Numbered from the stretch's first letter, positions 34,475-42,196 are shown. The stretch is DNA of 64,000 nt from Gemmatimonadales bacterium (GCA_041390145.1 JAWKQM010000010.1:85844-149843), one strand, 5' to 3'. Notes: generated by a model not told the origin, from the sequence alone. Translations and numbers: made by a program.

Positions 34475-35352
34475 CCCTCGAACGGAGTGCCGAGGATGAG
34501 TTCGAGCAGGCGGGCCAGATCGTCGTTCGAGTAGTAGCTCAACTGCACGATGCCCCGTCCCTTGCGGCGCTGGGTCACCCGCACGTCGGTGCCCAGGTGC
34601 TTGCGGAGGGCGTCCTCCACCCGCTGCACTTCGGCGCTGACGGGACCGGGCTCCGCGCGCTTGGTCTTCGGGCGCTTCGCGGAGTCCGGACCTTGGCGTA
34701 CCCGGGCCTCCATTTCACGCACCGACCAGCCGTCCGCCACCGCCTGGCGGCCCAGCTTCACGATCAGCTTGGCGTCAGTCAGCCCCAGCAAGGCACGCGC
34801 GTGCCCGGCCGAGAGGGCGCCGTGGTCGACGAGATCGCGTACCGCCTCGGGGAGTCCCAGCAGCCGAAGCAGGTTCGCCACGGTGGACCGGTCCCGACCG
34901 ACGAGCCGCGCCACTTCCGCCTGCGCCACGCCGAACTGTTCCTGGAGCCGTTGGTACCCGAGCGCCTCGTCGATGGGCGAGAGGTCGTCGCGTTGCAGGT
35001 TCTCGATCAGCGCCAGCGTGAGCAGGGTCTTGTCGTCTGCGTCCTTGATGACGGCGGGAATGCGGGTCCATCCGAGGCGCTGCACGGCGCGCCAGCGGCG
35101 CTCGCCGGCAATCAATTCGTAGCTGGATCCCTGTGGCCGCACGACAACCGGCTGCAGCAGGCCCGACGCCTCGATGCTGGCCACCAGTTCCTTGAGCGGT
35201 TCTTCGTCGACGCGGGTGCGGGGCTGAAAGGGGTTCGGCCGGATCGACGTGACCGGCAGCTCGCGGAGGTTTCCTTCCTTCTCCGCCTGCTCCTTCGAGA
35301 CCGGACCAAGCAGCGCCTCGAGGCCGCGGCCGAGACGACGGGCTTCACTCAC
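34471..35352 (-). CDS. parB: Chromosome partitioning protein ParB
   Basis: 293 residues. CTP-dependent DNA clamp that loads at parS. N-terminal domain: PFQPRTRVDEEPLKELV, GERRWRA (CTP binding) and ENLQRDDL. A helix-turn-helix, VARLVGRDRSTVANLLRLL, recognises parS. The C-terminal dimerisation segment (LSYYSNDDLARLLELIL) is intact. Two parS sites lie 1 kb upstream. Coupled to parA by a 4-nt overlap. Confidence 0.97.
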   Translation of the reverse strand: MSEARRLGRGLEALLGPVSKEQAEKEGNLRELPVTSIRPNPFQPRTRVDEEPLKELVASIEASGLLQPVVVRPQGSSYELIAGERRWRAVQRLGWTRIPAVIKDADDKTLLTLALIENLQRDDLSPIDEALGYQRLQEQFGVAQAEVARLVGRDRSTVANLLRLLGLPEAVRDLVDHGALSAGHARALLGLTDAKLIVKLGRQAVADGWSVREMEARVRQGPDSAKRPKTKRAEPGPVSAEVQRVEDALRKHLGTDVRVTQRRKGRGIVQLSYYSNDDLARLLELILGTPFEG

Positions 35353-36143
35353 GATTGCACCCCCTGCGCCGATCCGGCGTCTACGCGGCGCAGCAGCTCC
35401 TGCGCGACCGAGAGATAGCTCTTCGCCCCGACCGACTGCACATCATAGAGCAGGATCGGCTTGCCGAAACTCGGCGCCTCGGCGAGCCGGACATTCCGGG
35501 GAATGACGGTGCGGAACACGCCGGCACCAAAATATTCGCGCGCGTCGTTGGCCACCTGGCGGGCGAGGTTGATGCGGGTGTCGAACATCGTGAGCAACAC
35601 GCCGTCGATGGCCAGCCCGGGATTGAAGTTCTGCTGCACCAGGCGAATGGTGTTCAACAGCTGCGAAATTCCCTCGAGCGCATAGTACTCGCACTGGATC
35701 GGGATGATGACGGCGTCCGCCGCGGTCAGCACGTTGAGCGTCAACAGGCCGAGCGACGGGGGGCAGTCGATCAGGATGTAGTCGTAGTCCTCACGGATCG
35801 GCTCGAGGGCGCGGCGGAGCGCGGTTTCGCGCTGCGGACGATCGACCAGTTCGAGTTCCGCACCGACGAGGTCCTGCGTGGCCGGGAGGATATCGAGAAA
35901 GGGCAGGGCCTCGTCGTGGAGAATGATGTCGCGCGCGGGGCGCTCGTCGATCACCGCGTCGTAGAGCGAGAGACGGACCTGGTCGCGATGCACACCGACA
36001 CCGCTCGACGCGTTGCCTTGCGGGTCGGCGTCGATCAGCAGCGTGCGCTTCTCGGCAATCGCGAGCGAGGCGGCAAGATTCACCGCCGTCGTCGTTTTAC
36101 CGACGCCGCCCTTCTGATTGGCAATCGCGATGACTCTGGCCAT
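35349..36143 (-). CDS. parA: Chromosome partitioning ATPase ParA (Soj)
   Basis: 264 residues. Deviant Walker A KGGVGKTT at 11-18 and Walker B IDCPPSLGLLTLN. It is a typical short chromosomal ParA without an N-terminal DNA-binding domain. I chose the ATG at 36143 (MARVIAIANQKGG); the longer open frame to 36332 contains the promoter and is not conserved in character. It heads the parAB-LytM-bactofilin-BMP operon, with the -10 element about 50 nt upstream. Confidence 0.97.
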   Translation of the reverse strand: MARVIAIANQKGGVGKTTTAVNLAASLAIAEKRTLLIDADPQGNASSGVGVHRDQVRLSLYDAVIDERPARDIILHDEALPFLDILPATQDLVGAELELVDRPQRETALRRALEPIREDYDYILIDCPPSLGLLTLNVLTAADAVIIPIQCEYYALEGISQLLNTIRLVQQNFNPGLAIDGVLLTMFDTRINLARQVANDAREYFGAGVFRTVIPRNVRLAEAPSFGKPILLYDVQSVGAKSYLSVAQELLRRVDAGSAQGVQS

Positions 36144-36191
36144 GAGCGGGGTGAGCGCCTGGGTCGAAGAGGTAAGGTTAGGGAGGACAGG

Positions 36192-36197
36192 AATATA
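36192..36197 (-). promoter_or_regulatory. -10 element (TATATT) of parA operon
   Basis: Minus-strand CCGCCTATATTCC lies about 50 nt upstream of the parA ATG. The same CCGCCTATATT precedes the DinB-like gene. No clear -35 is present. Confidence 0.55.
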
Positions 36198-36251
36198 GGC
36201 GGTTTCTGCCCCCCAGTCGACTTTGAAGTCTCTGGTCGCCGGCCCGAGACG

Positions 36252-36269
36252 AGGGAGGGTCGGAAAACC
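36252..36269 (+). repeat. Left arm of 18-bp perfect inverted repeat
   Basis: AGGGAGGGTCGGAAAACC, whose exact reverse complement is at 36406-36423. The arms enclose 136 nt with the AT-rich stretch and the first parS site. Confidence 0.85.
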
Positions 36270-36382
36270 GCCGGAGAGTCGGAAGCCCGCAGGAGTGTGA
36301 TATTGCTCGTATTGTCTTTTAACATATTGCAAGAAAATGACTTACACGACACAAAAATCGATCGTACTGGATCGTCCTAGCC

Positions 36383-36398
36383 TGTTTCACGTGAAACA
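36383..36398. promoter_or_regulatory. parS site 1
   Basis: TGTTTCACGTGAAACA, an exact match to the 16-bp parS consensus bound by ParB, with parAB just downstream. Confidence 0.95.
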
Positions 36399-36405
36399 GA
36401 GGGTA

Positions 36406-36423
36406 GGTTTTCCGACCCTCCCT
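36406..36423 (-). repeat. Right arm of 18-bp perfect inverted repeat
   Basis: GGTTTTCCGACCCTCCCT, reverse complement of 36252-36269. It starts 8 nt after parS site 1. Another copy of the core TCCGACCCTC follows at 36428-36437. Confidence 0.85.
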
Positions 36424-36474
36424 GACCTCCGACCCTCCCTTGTTTCTTCTCTTGTCTACGAGCGAGTGGGGCGT

Positions 36475-36490
36475 GGTTTCACGTGAAACA
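36475..36490. promoter_or_regulatory. parS site 2
   Basis: GGTTTCACGTGAAACA differs from the parS consensus only at the first base. It lies 76 nt from site 1 (centre distance about 92 bp). Confidence 0.9.
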
Positions 36491-36511
36491 GTGTGGGCTG
36501 TGGGGTCCCAC

Positions 36512-36538
36512 CTTCGCGGCTTCGCGTCTTCGCGTGAA
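36512..36538 (+). repeat. Dispersed CTTCGCG-type intergenic repeat, copy 2
   Basis: CTTCGCGG-CTTCGCGT-CTTCGCGTGA, the same architecture as 19871-19898 with T replaced by C. Confidence 0.6.
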
Positions 36539-36553
36539 CTCAGCTGTTTGGAT

Positions 36554-38404
36554 CTAGGCTCTCTGCCTGAGTACCGCGAAGGCGAGGTTCTGAAGATCGG
36601 CCGGCGAGACACCGGGCACCCGCCCGGCCTGACCGATGGAGGTGGGCTGGACAGCGCTGAGCTTCTCACGCGCCTCCCAGGAGATGGTCTGGATGGCGTG
36701 GTACTCAAGGGTGGCTGGGAGGGGGACCTCGTCGAGCTCTGCGAGCCTCGCCGCGGCGTCCCGCTCCCGGGCCAGGTACCCCTCGTACTTGATCTCGATA
36801 TCGGCCCACTCGGCGTGCTCCGCCTTGGCTTCGCTCCCCGCCGCGGCCAGCAGGGAGGCGAGCGTAACCCCAGGCCTGCGGCAGAGCTCCTTGAGGCGGG
36901 TTGGCTCACCGATTGGAGACTCTCCAGACGCGGCGAGAATCGGGTTTGCGAGTTCCGGGGAGATTGCCGTCTCGACCGCCTCCCTTGAAGCGGATTCTTC
37001 TCCCTCGAGACGCTCCTCGGCGGACCGGATCTCCCCTTCGCTGAGGAGCCCGAGCCTCCGGGCCAGCGGATAGAGCCGCCGGAGCGCGTTGTCCTGCCGG
37101 AGGAGAATTCGGAACTCCGCCCTGCTGGTGAAGAGTCGGTACGGTTCGTCCACCCCACGATGAACCAGGTCGTCCACCAGCACCCCCGTCATCGCCTCGT
37201 CCCGGGAGAGCACTACGGGCTCCCGACCCTGCACCTGCAGCGCTGCGTTCAGCCCCGCGACCGCCCCCTGTCCCGCCGCCTCCTCGTACCCAGTGGTGCC
37301 GTTTACCTGCCCGGCAAAGTAGAGCCCCGGCAGCGCGCGCGATTCGAGTGTCGGGTGGAGCTGTGTCGGGGGGAAATAGTCATACTCGATGGCGTACCCA
37401 GGCCGGGTCATGTCCACCCTCTCCAGCCCGGGCACAGCTCGCAGGAAGGCGAGTTGGACATTCGCGGGAAGAGAGGTCGACAGCCCGTTCACGTAGAGCT
37501 CCGACGTGCCCAGCCCCTCCGGCTCGAGGAACACCTGGTGTCGGGCGGCGTCGGGAAAGCGGACCACCTTGTCCTCAACGGAGGGGCAGTAGCGCGGACC
37601 CCGGCCACTGATCGCTCCGCCGTAGAGTGCCGACTCCTGGAGATGCCGCTGGATGATCTCCTTCACCTCCGCGCCGGCCCAGGTCAGCCAGCAGGGCAGT
37701 TGCTCCGGGTGCCCGGACCGCTCGAACTGACTGAACCAGTACGCCACCGCGTCGCCGTCCTGGCGGGTGAGCTTGGAGAAATCGACCGTCCGGCCATCAA
37801 TGCGTGGTGGGGTTCCGGTCTTGAATCGTTCTCTTGCAATCCCTTGTGTTGCAATGGCTTGCGAGATTTCTACAGCGGGAGATTCTCCGGCCCTTCCGGC
37901 GGGTACCTGCGGGTCCAGCCCCAGATGGATGGCGCCGCGCAGGAAAGTGCCCGTGGTCAGGACGACTGTCCGGGCCTCGAAGGTGAGCCCCTCCCTGGTC
38001 ACCACCCCCGCCACCCGCCCGCCGCGAATGACGAATGAGGCAGCGGTCCCCTGCGCAAACCGGAGGTTGGGCTGGGCCTCGAGGAGCTGTCGCACCGCGC
38101 GACGATAGAGCGCCCGGTCGCATTGGGCCCGCGGCGACCACACCGCCGGGCCCTTCGAGCGGTTCAGCATCCGGAACTGAATTCGGGAGAGGTCGGTCGC
38201 GCGCGCCATGACACCGCCGAGGGCGTCCACCTCGCGCACCACGGTCCCCTTCGCGATTCCCCCGATGGCGGGGTTGCACGACATCTGCCCGATCGTCTCG
38301 AGATTCTGCGTCAGGAGGAGCGTGCGCGCACCGGCTCGCGAGGCAAGCGCGGCCGCTTCGGCGCCGGCGTGGCCGCCGCCGATGACGAGGACATCGTAAG
38401 GCAT
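36554..38404 (-). CDS. mnmG: tRNA uridine-5-carboxymethylaminomethyl modification enzyme MnmG
   Basis: 616 residues. The FAD protein MnmG (GidA) works with MnmE to modify U34 of tRNAs. GGGHAGAEAA (9-18) binds FAD; RGPRYCPSVEDKV and GLYFAGQVNGTTGYEEAAGQG are family signatures. The length is normal. TATCTT lies 5 nt before the ATG, so the mRNA is probably leaderless. The gene is not followed by rsmG as in many genomes but by the parS region and parAB. Confidence 0.97.
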   Translation of the reverse strand: MPYDVLVIGGGHAGAEAAALASRAGARTLLLTQNLETIGQMSCNPAIGGIAKGTVVREVDALGGVMARATDLSRIQFRMLNRSKGPAVWSPRAQCDRALYRRAVRQLLEAQPNLRFAQGTAASFVIRGGRVAGVVTREGLTFEARTVVLTTGTFLRGAIHLGLDPQVPAGRAGESPAVEISQAIATQGIARERFKTGTPPRIDGRTVDFSKLTRQDGDAVAYWFSQFERSGHPEQLPCWLTWAGAEVKEIIQRHLQESALYGGAISGRGPRYCPSVEDKVVRFPDAARHQVFLEPEGLGTSELYVNGLSTSLPANVQLAFLRAVPGLERVDMTRPGYAIEYDYFPPTQLHPTLESRALPGLYFAGQVNGTTGYEEAAGQGAVAGLNAALQVQGREPVVLSRDEAMTGVLVDDLVHRGVDEPYRLFTSRAEFRILLRQDNALRRLYPLARRLGLLSEGEIRSAEERLEGEESASREAVETAISPELANPILAASGESPIGEPTRLKELCRRPGVTLASLLAAAGSEAKAEHAEWADIEIKYEGYLARERDAAARLAELDEVPLPATLEYHAIQTISWEAREKLSAVQPTSIGQAGRVPGVSPADLQNLAFAVLRQRA

Positions 38405-38409
38405 GACGC

Positions 38410-38415
38410 AAGATA
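38410..38415 (-). promoter_or_regulatory. -10 element (TATCTT) of mnmG
   Basis: Minus-strand GCCTATCTTGCGTC leads directly into the ATG, with 5 nt between TATCTT and ATG. The -35 region would fall inside the flanking repeat element. Confidence 0.55.
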
Positions 38416-38423
38416 GGCAGATG

Positions 38424-38655
38424 GGCAGGGAGGCAAGGAGGCAGGGAGGCGGAAGCCTGATGCGCCGTCATTCCCGCGAAAACGGGAATCCAGCACGGGG
38501 CGGGGTTATGCCCGCCCCTGGGATCCGCCCAATCGAGGTTGAATTTCAGCTGGACGATGCGAGCGCCGCTGATGACGTCGACCCCGGCATTCGCCGGGGT
38601 GACGCACCGTTGGTGGGATAAACGAACGGCCTCCCTGCCTCCCTGCCTCCCCGCC
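38424..38655. repeat. MITE-like repeat cluster with imperfect terminal inverted repeats
   Basis: About 230 nt between mnmG and the ABC permease. Arms at 38424-38450 and 38629-38655 are inverted repeats of 27 nt with 25 matches, though of low complexity (purine-rich). Inside are three hairpins: ATTCCCG/CGGGAAT (38470-38489), GGGGCGGG/CCCGCCCC (38497-38518) and CCCCGGC/GCCGGGG (38582-38599). The third is a second copy of the 19910 element; the first is of the CATTCCCGCGAAAACGGGAAT type seen in many bacteria. No open reading frame of note. Confidence 0.6.
38582..38604 (+). repeat. Palindromic repeat CCCCGGCattcGCCGGGG, copy 2
   Basis: Second copy of the 19910-19932 element: 7-bp stem with an ATTC loop followed by TGACG. 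It lies within the repeat cluster between the ABC permease and mnmG. Confidence 0.7.
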
Positions 38656-38671
38656 GCCCGGCCCCGCCTGC

Positions 38672-39985
38672 TTACCCCGTCCGAATCCAGCGCAGAATTT
38701 CCATGACCGACGCCCGCTTCCCATACATCAGGATGCCTACCCGGTAGATCCGCCCAGCCACCCAGGAGACAGCGAGAACCCCGAGGCCGGTAATCCCCGC
38801 CGAGGCGAGCACCTCCACGAGCGGCAGCGGGCTGAGCGAGTAGCGCACCGGTGTCACGAAGGGGGCAAAGAACGGAATCATGCTCATGGTCCGCGCCAGC
38901 GTGCCGTTCGGTTCGTCCAGCAACCCGAACATGAGCATCAGCCCGACCACGATGCAGAGCGTGATGGGCATGGCCCCCTGCTGGGCCTCCTGCTGGGTAC
39001 TGACCGTGGCCGCCACGGCGGCGTACGCTGCCGAATACAGGAAGAAACCCAGGACGAAGAACGAGAGATACACCGCGAGCAGCCCACCGCTGATCGACGG
39101 GATCGGCATACTCATCGCATCGGACGGGGAAGCCCCGAGCAGGCCGGCAATGGCGACCCGCTGCGAGGCCAGCACCTTCGCGGTGCCGGTCCAGATGCCG
39201 AGCTGAAGGAGTGCCACCGACCCGACGCCAATCACCTTGCCGAGCATCAGCTCGAAGGGGCTCAGGCTCGAAACGAGAATCTCCATGATCCGGTTGGTCT
39301 TCTCCTCGACCACCGACCCCATCACCTGGATCCCGTAGACGATCAGGGCAAAGTAGAGGAGAAATGACATCACATACGCGAGCATGAACGACGATTCACC
39401 GCTCTCGCCGCTGGCCTGACCGTTGCTGACCCGCGACGTCTCGAGCGACACCGGCGCCGTGGCGGCAGCGAGGACGGACACATCGACTCCCGATCGCGAC
39501 AATCGCTCGGCAATGATCGCCTGGCGAAGGATGCGTTGCAGGTCTCCCATTTCCGACAGGCTGCCGACATTGCTGCCGTAGTAGTGCATCCGTCCGGTTT
39601 CGATCACGGAATCGGTCACCACGACGACACCGACCAGCCCGTCGGGGCCGGCGTCCTTGACCCCGAGGTGCGGGATGAGGGTATCCAGGGGTGCCGTGCT
39701 GCCGTCGGTGGCCAGGACCGACAGCACCTGATAGCGGGGTGAGGCATCCGCCCCCGAACCGCGCCTGGCCCCCGTCAACGCCTCGACGACGCGGCTCCCG
39801 AAATTGCCGCCCGCCGCATCAAGCACCACGATTCGCTTGGGCGCCCGATCGCGAGACTCGAGCAACATCGGCAGGACAAAAAGCATTCCCAACAACAGCG
39901 GACCGAGGATGGTGCTGATCACGAAGGCCCGGGTCCGGACGCGGACCATGAATTCACGCCGGATGACGGCCATGAGCTTACGCAT
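38672..39985 (-). CDS. ABC-2 type exporter permease (NatB-like)
   Basis: 437 residues. N-terminal helix at about 20-40, a periplasmic region of about 150 residues, then five or six helices in the C-terminal half (from about 215). The conserved segment VVEEKTNRIMEILVSSLSPFELMLGK is the NatB/COG1668 signature. The ATG at 39985 overlaps the ATPase gene by 8 nt. With the ATPase it would export sodium or another substrate. Confidence 0.88.
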   Translation of the reverse strand: MRKLMAVIRREFMVRVRTRAFVISTILGPLLLGMLFVLPMLLESRDRAPKRIVVLDAAGGNFGSRVVEALTGARRGSGADASPRYQVLSVLATDGSTAPLDTLIPHLGVKDAGPDGLVGVVVVTDSVIETGRMHYYGSNVGSLSEMGDLQRILRQAIIAERLSRSGVDVSVLAAATAPVSLETSRVSNGQASGESGESSFMLAYVMSFLLYFALIVYGIQVMGSVVEEKTNRIMEILVSSLSPFELMLGKVIGVGSVALLQLGIWTGTAKVLASQRVAIAGLLGASPSDAMSMPIPSISGGLLAVYLSFFVLGFFLYSAAYAAVAATVSTQQEAQQGAMPITLCIVVGLMLMFGLLDEPNGTLARTMSMIPFFAPFVTPVRYSLSPLPLVEVLASAGITGLGVLAVSWVAGRIYRVGILMYGKRASVMEILRWIRTG

Positions 39986-40934
39986 GGGTGGCCTCCCGGG
40001 CCGGGGCGGTGGCCGCCTGCTGACCGACCTTGGCAATGAAGATCGACTCCAGCGACGGCTCCGCGACCTCAAATCGGCTCAGACCGACACCGGCGTCCAT
40101 CAACGCGCGGAGCAGCCGATCCGGATTGGCGCCCACCGCAAGTTCGGCTTCGGCCGTGGCCCCTGAGTCATCCGCCCGGGCCACCAGCGTCCGGTCGGCC
40201 AGAATGGGGCCGGCCTTGGCGCCGTCATGGGCAAAGGAGAGGTAGACGTTCCGCTTCCCGCCCTCGGCCTTGATGTCCGCAACCCGTCCATCCACGATCT
40301 TCTCCCCCCGCGCGATGATGGCGATCCGGTCGCACATCTTCTCGGCCTGCTCCATGATGTGAGTTGAGAAAAGCACCGTCCGCCCCGATCGGGCGATCTC
40401 CACCACCACATCCTTCATCACCTGCAGGTTGACTGGATCGAGTCCGCTGAAGGGCTCGTCGAGAATCACCAGGTCGGGGTCGTGGAGCAGGGTGCCGATG
40501 AACTGCACTTTCTGCTGCATCCCCTTGGAGAGCTCCTGCACCTTACGCTTTGCCCAGTCGCCGAGGCCGAGGCGATCCAGCCAGCGAAGGGCACGCTCCC
40601 GGGCGTCCTTCCGGCGGAGGCCCTTGGCCTCGCCGAGGAAGATGATCTGCTCCAGGACTTCCATCCGCGGATAGAGCCCCCGCTCCTCCGGGAGAAAGCC
40701 GATCCGGCCGGAAAGCTCCCGACCGGTGCCCGGACCGCCGAAGAGCGTCACCGTTCCCTCGTCGGGCTCGATGATATGCATGATCATGCGGATGGTGGTC
40801 GACTTCCCCGCGCCGTTCGGGCCGAGTAGACCGAACACGCCGCCTGCGGGGACAGCCAGTGAGAGCGACTGGACGGCGGTGTGGCCGGCAAAGCGCTTGG
40901 TAATGCGGTCCACGGAGACGACGGCGTCTGGCAT
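39978..40934 (-). CDS. ABC exporter ATPase (NatA-like)
   Basis: 318 residues. Walker A GPNGAGKSTT, signature LSKGMQQKVQFI, Walker B LVILDEPFSGLDPVN, and a C-terminal DUF4162-like extension typical of NatA/YhaQ ATPases. A TTG at 40943 could add three residues; neither start has a good ribosome binding site. Coupled to the permease by overlap. Confidence 0.9.
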   Translation of the reverse strand: MPDAVVSVDRITKRFAGHTAVQSLSLAVPAGGVFGLLGPNGAGKSTTIRMIMHIIEPDEGTVTLFGGPGTGRELSGRIGFLPEERGLYPRMEVLEQIIFLGEAKGLRRKDARERALRWLDRLGLGDWAKRKVQELSKGMQQKVQFIGTLLHDPDLVILDEPFSGLDPVNLQVMKDVVVEIARSGRTVLFSTHIMEQAEKMCDRIAIIARGEKIVDGRVADIKAEGGKRNVYLSFAHDGAKAGPILADRTLVARADDSGATAEAELAVGANPDRLLRALMDAGVGLSRFEVAEPSLESIFIAKVGQQAATAPAREATHA

Positions 40935-41083
40935 CGGCGGCAACCCGGGGTCGAGGGGGGGGGAAGTGGAAGTTGCAGGGGATGAAAAAGAGAAGGTCGG
41001 GGGCAGGATGGCAAGAGAGCCGGAGCCGATGCCAAGGAACCGGAGAGAGGAACCACCCTGACCCCCGACGGGGGCCGGCCGAA

Positions 41084-41100
41084 GTCGGCAACCTGCCGAC
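41084..41100. promoter_or_regulatory. Palindrome GTCGGCA-ACC-TGCCGAC, possible operator
   Basis: A perfect 7-bp inverted repeat 28 nt upstream of the ferredoxin -10 element and in the divergent region with the exporter genes. It could be an operator or the end of a transcript. No regulator is indicated. Confidence 0.35.
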
Positions 41101-41127
41101 CCTCTGGCACGATCAAAATCAGTTTTG

Positions 41128-41133
41128 TATGTT
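41128..41133 (+). promoter_or_regulatory. -10 element (TATGTT) of the 41140 ferredoxin
   Basis: TATGTT lies 6 nt before the ATG, with TGGCAC about 18 nt upstream of it as a weak -35. There is no ribosome binding site, so the mRNA is probably leaderless. Confidence 0.5.
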
Positions 41134-41139
41134 CGCCCT

Positions 41140-41358
41140 ATGCCCTACACCATCCAGATCGATCGCACGCTCTGCTGCGGATACGGTGACTGCGTCGGCT
41201 TGGCGCCGGAGGTCTTCGCCCTGGACGGCAAGAACATTTCCGTGGTGCTGGACCCCGAAGGGGCGGAGGACGAACTGATCCTTGACGCCGCCCGTGCCTG
41301 CCCCGTGGACGCCATTACCCTGGTCGATGAGCACGGGGACCAGGCCTGGCCCTCCTGA
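41140..41358 (+). CDS. Small 3Fe-4S type ferredoxin
   Basis: 72 residues. The cysteine pattern is LCCGYGDCVGLAPEVF (C12, C18) and ACPVDAI (C54), which is that of single-cluster 3Fe-4S ferredoxins used by cytochrome P450 and other oxygenases; the extra C13 might allow a 4Fe-4S cluster instead. Electron carrier in the cytoplasm. No P450 gene is nearby, so its partner is unknown. Confidence 0.85.
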   Translation: MPYTIQIDRTLCCGYGDCVGLAPEVFALDGKNISVVLDPEGAEDELILDAARACPVDAITLVDEHGDQAWPS

Positions 41359-41367
41359 AACGGACGA

Positions 41368-41400
41368 AGGACCGAAGGCAGGAGTCTCTCCCTCGGTCCT
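41368..41400. terminator. Likely bidirectional terminator hairpin
   Basis: AGGACCGA (41368-41375) pairs with TCGGTCCT (41393-41400), 8 bp with a 17-nt loop, between the convergent ferredoxin and the last suf-operon gene. There is no clear T-run. Confidence 0.45.
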
Positions 41401-41424
41401 CAACCATCAGTCCACAGCCGCCGG

Positions 41425-41715
41425 TCAGCCTTCCTGCGCAGTGAACTCCGCCAGTTGCCTGATCTCCCGGACGTCCTGCTCCGGAATCAGCTTGTTCTTG
41501 ACCGTCGCCCGGACGCCGAACTTGAGCGTCTTCCGGAGATACTCCTCCCGCGTCCCCTCCGTCACCCCGTCCTCGTAGCAGCCGGCATCGTGCAACAACA
41601 CCCCCTTCGGGGTCACGGAGTCGAAGCGCCCCACCCAGAGCTCGGTCCCCGTTTCCAGCACCACCGTGATGCCATGCAGGTCGTGGTGCCCGGGGTGAAA
41701 GACGTGTCCGCTCAC
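41425..41715 (-). CDS. His-rich hypothetical protein at end of suf operon, 96 aa
   Basis: Not recognised. The GTG at 41715 overlaps the bacilliredoxin stop (GTGA), so it is coupled to that gene. The N-terminus is His-rich (GHVFHPGHHDLHG), followed by beta-like segments (TVVLETGTELWVGRFDSV) and an acidic/basic C-terminus. The His cluster and one Cys (DAGCYEDG) could bind a metal. A link with iron or sulfur metabolism is inferred from its operon. Confidence 0.65.
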   Translation of the reverse strand: MSGHVFHPGHHDLHGITVVLETGTELWVGRFDSVTPKGVLLHDAGCYEDGVTEGTREEYLRKTLKFGVRATVKNKLIPEQDVREIRQLAEFTAQEG

Positions 41716-42146
41716 GCGCTGACAGGCTTGCTGCAATAGGTGTCGAAGGCCTTGGTCAGGTCGGCGGCGATGGCCTGCGGACTCCGCCCCTCGATCTGGT
41801 GGCGGTGGACGAAGTGCACCACCTCACCGTCGCGGAGCAGCGCCATCGACGGGGAGCTCGGCTGGTACTCACCGAAGTAGCTCCGGGCCCGTGCCACGGC
41901 GTCAAGGTCCTGGCCGGCAAAAACCGTCACGGTCCGGTCCGGCAGGACGCCATGCCCGAGCGCCATCTTCACCGCCGGCCGGGCGTTGCCCGCCGCGCAG
42001 CCGCAGACCGAGTTCACGAAGACAAGCGTGGTACCGGCGGCGCTGCCGACGGAGGCATCCACATCGGCCACGGTCCGCAGTTCCACGGCGCCCATGGACG
42101 TCATCTCGGCCCGCATGGGGGCTATGAGGGATTCAGGATACGGCAT
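41712..42146 (-). CDS. Bacilliredoxin (BrxA/BrxB, DUF1094)
   Basis: 144 residues, thioredoxin fold. The CGC active site is C48-G-C50 in NSVCGCAAGNARP. Bacilliredoxins remove bacillithiol from proteins; outside bacillithiol producers they may be disulfide isomerases or reductases. Its place after sufU suggests care of Fe-S assembly thiols. GGAGAAGAG precedes the ATG. Confidence 0.92.
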   Translation of the reverse strand: MPYPESLIAPMRAEMTSMGAVELRTVADVDASVGSAAGTTLVFVNSVCGCAAGNARPAVKMALGHGVLPDRTVTVFAGQDLDAVARARSYFGEYQPSSPSMALLRDGEVVHFVHRHQIEGRSPQAIAADLTKAFDTYCSKPVSA

Positions 42147-42196
42147 GCGTGCTCTTCTCCAGGGTTCAGTTGAACGGGACCCGCAGGCCCCGGTAG

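Larger units (their letters stand above)
36144..36553. other. mnmG-parA intergenic region
   Basis: 410 nt without a gene between the end of mnmG and parA. It holds the parA promoter, two parS sites, an 18-bp inverted repeat, an AT-rich stretch at about 36295-36375 and a CTTCGCG repeat. No rsmG and no clear DnaA boxes were seen. Confidence 0.8.

Noticed and set aside
36270..36405. Replication origin next to parAB
   Set aside because: AT-rich and close to parS, but no repeated DnaA boxes (TTATNCACA) and no dnaA or dnaN gene in the window.
36319..37158. 280-codon open frame on the minus strand within mnmG
   Set aside because: It is a low-complexity Arg/Ser/Pro shadow of mnmG with no recognisable protein; a search for rsmG here found nothing.
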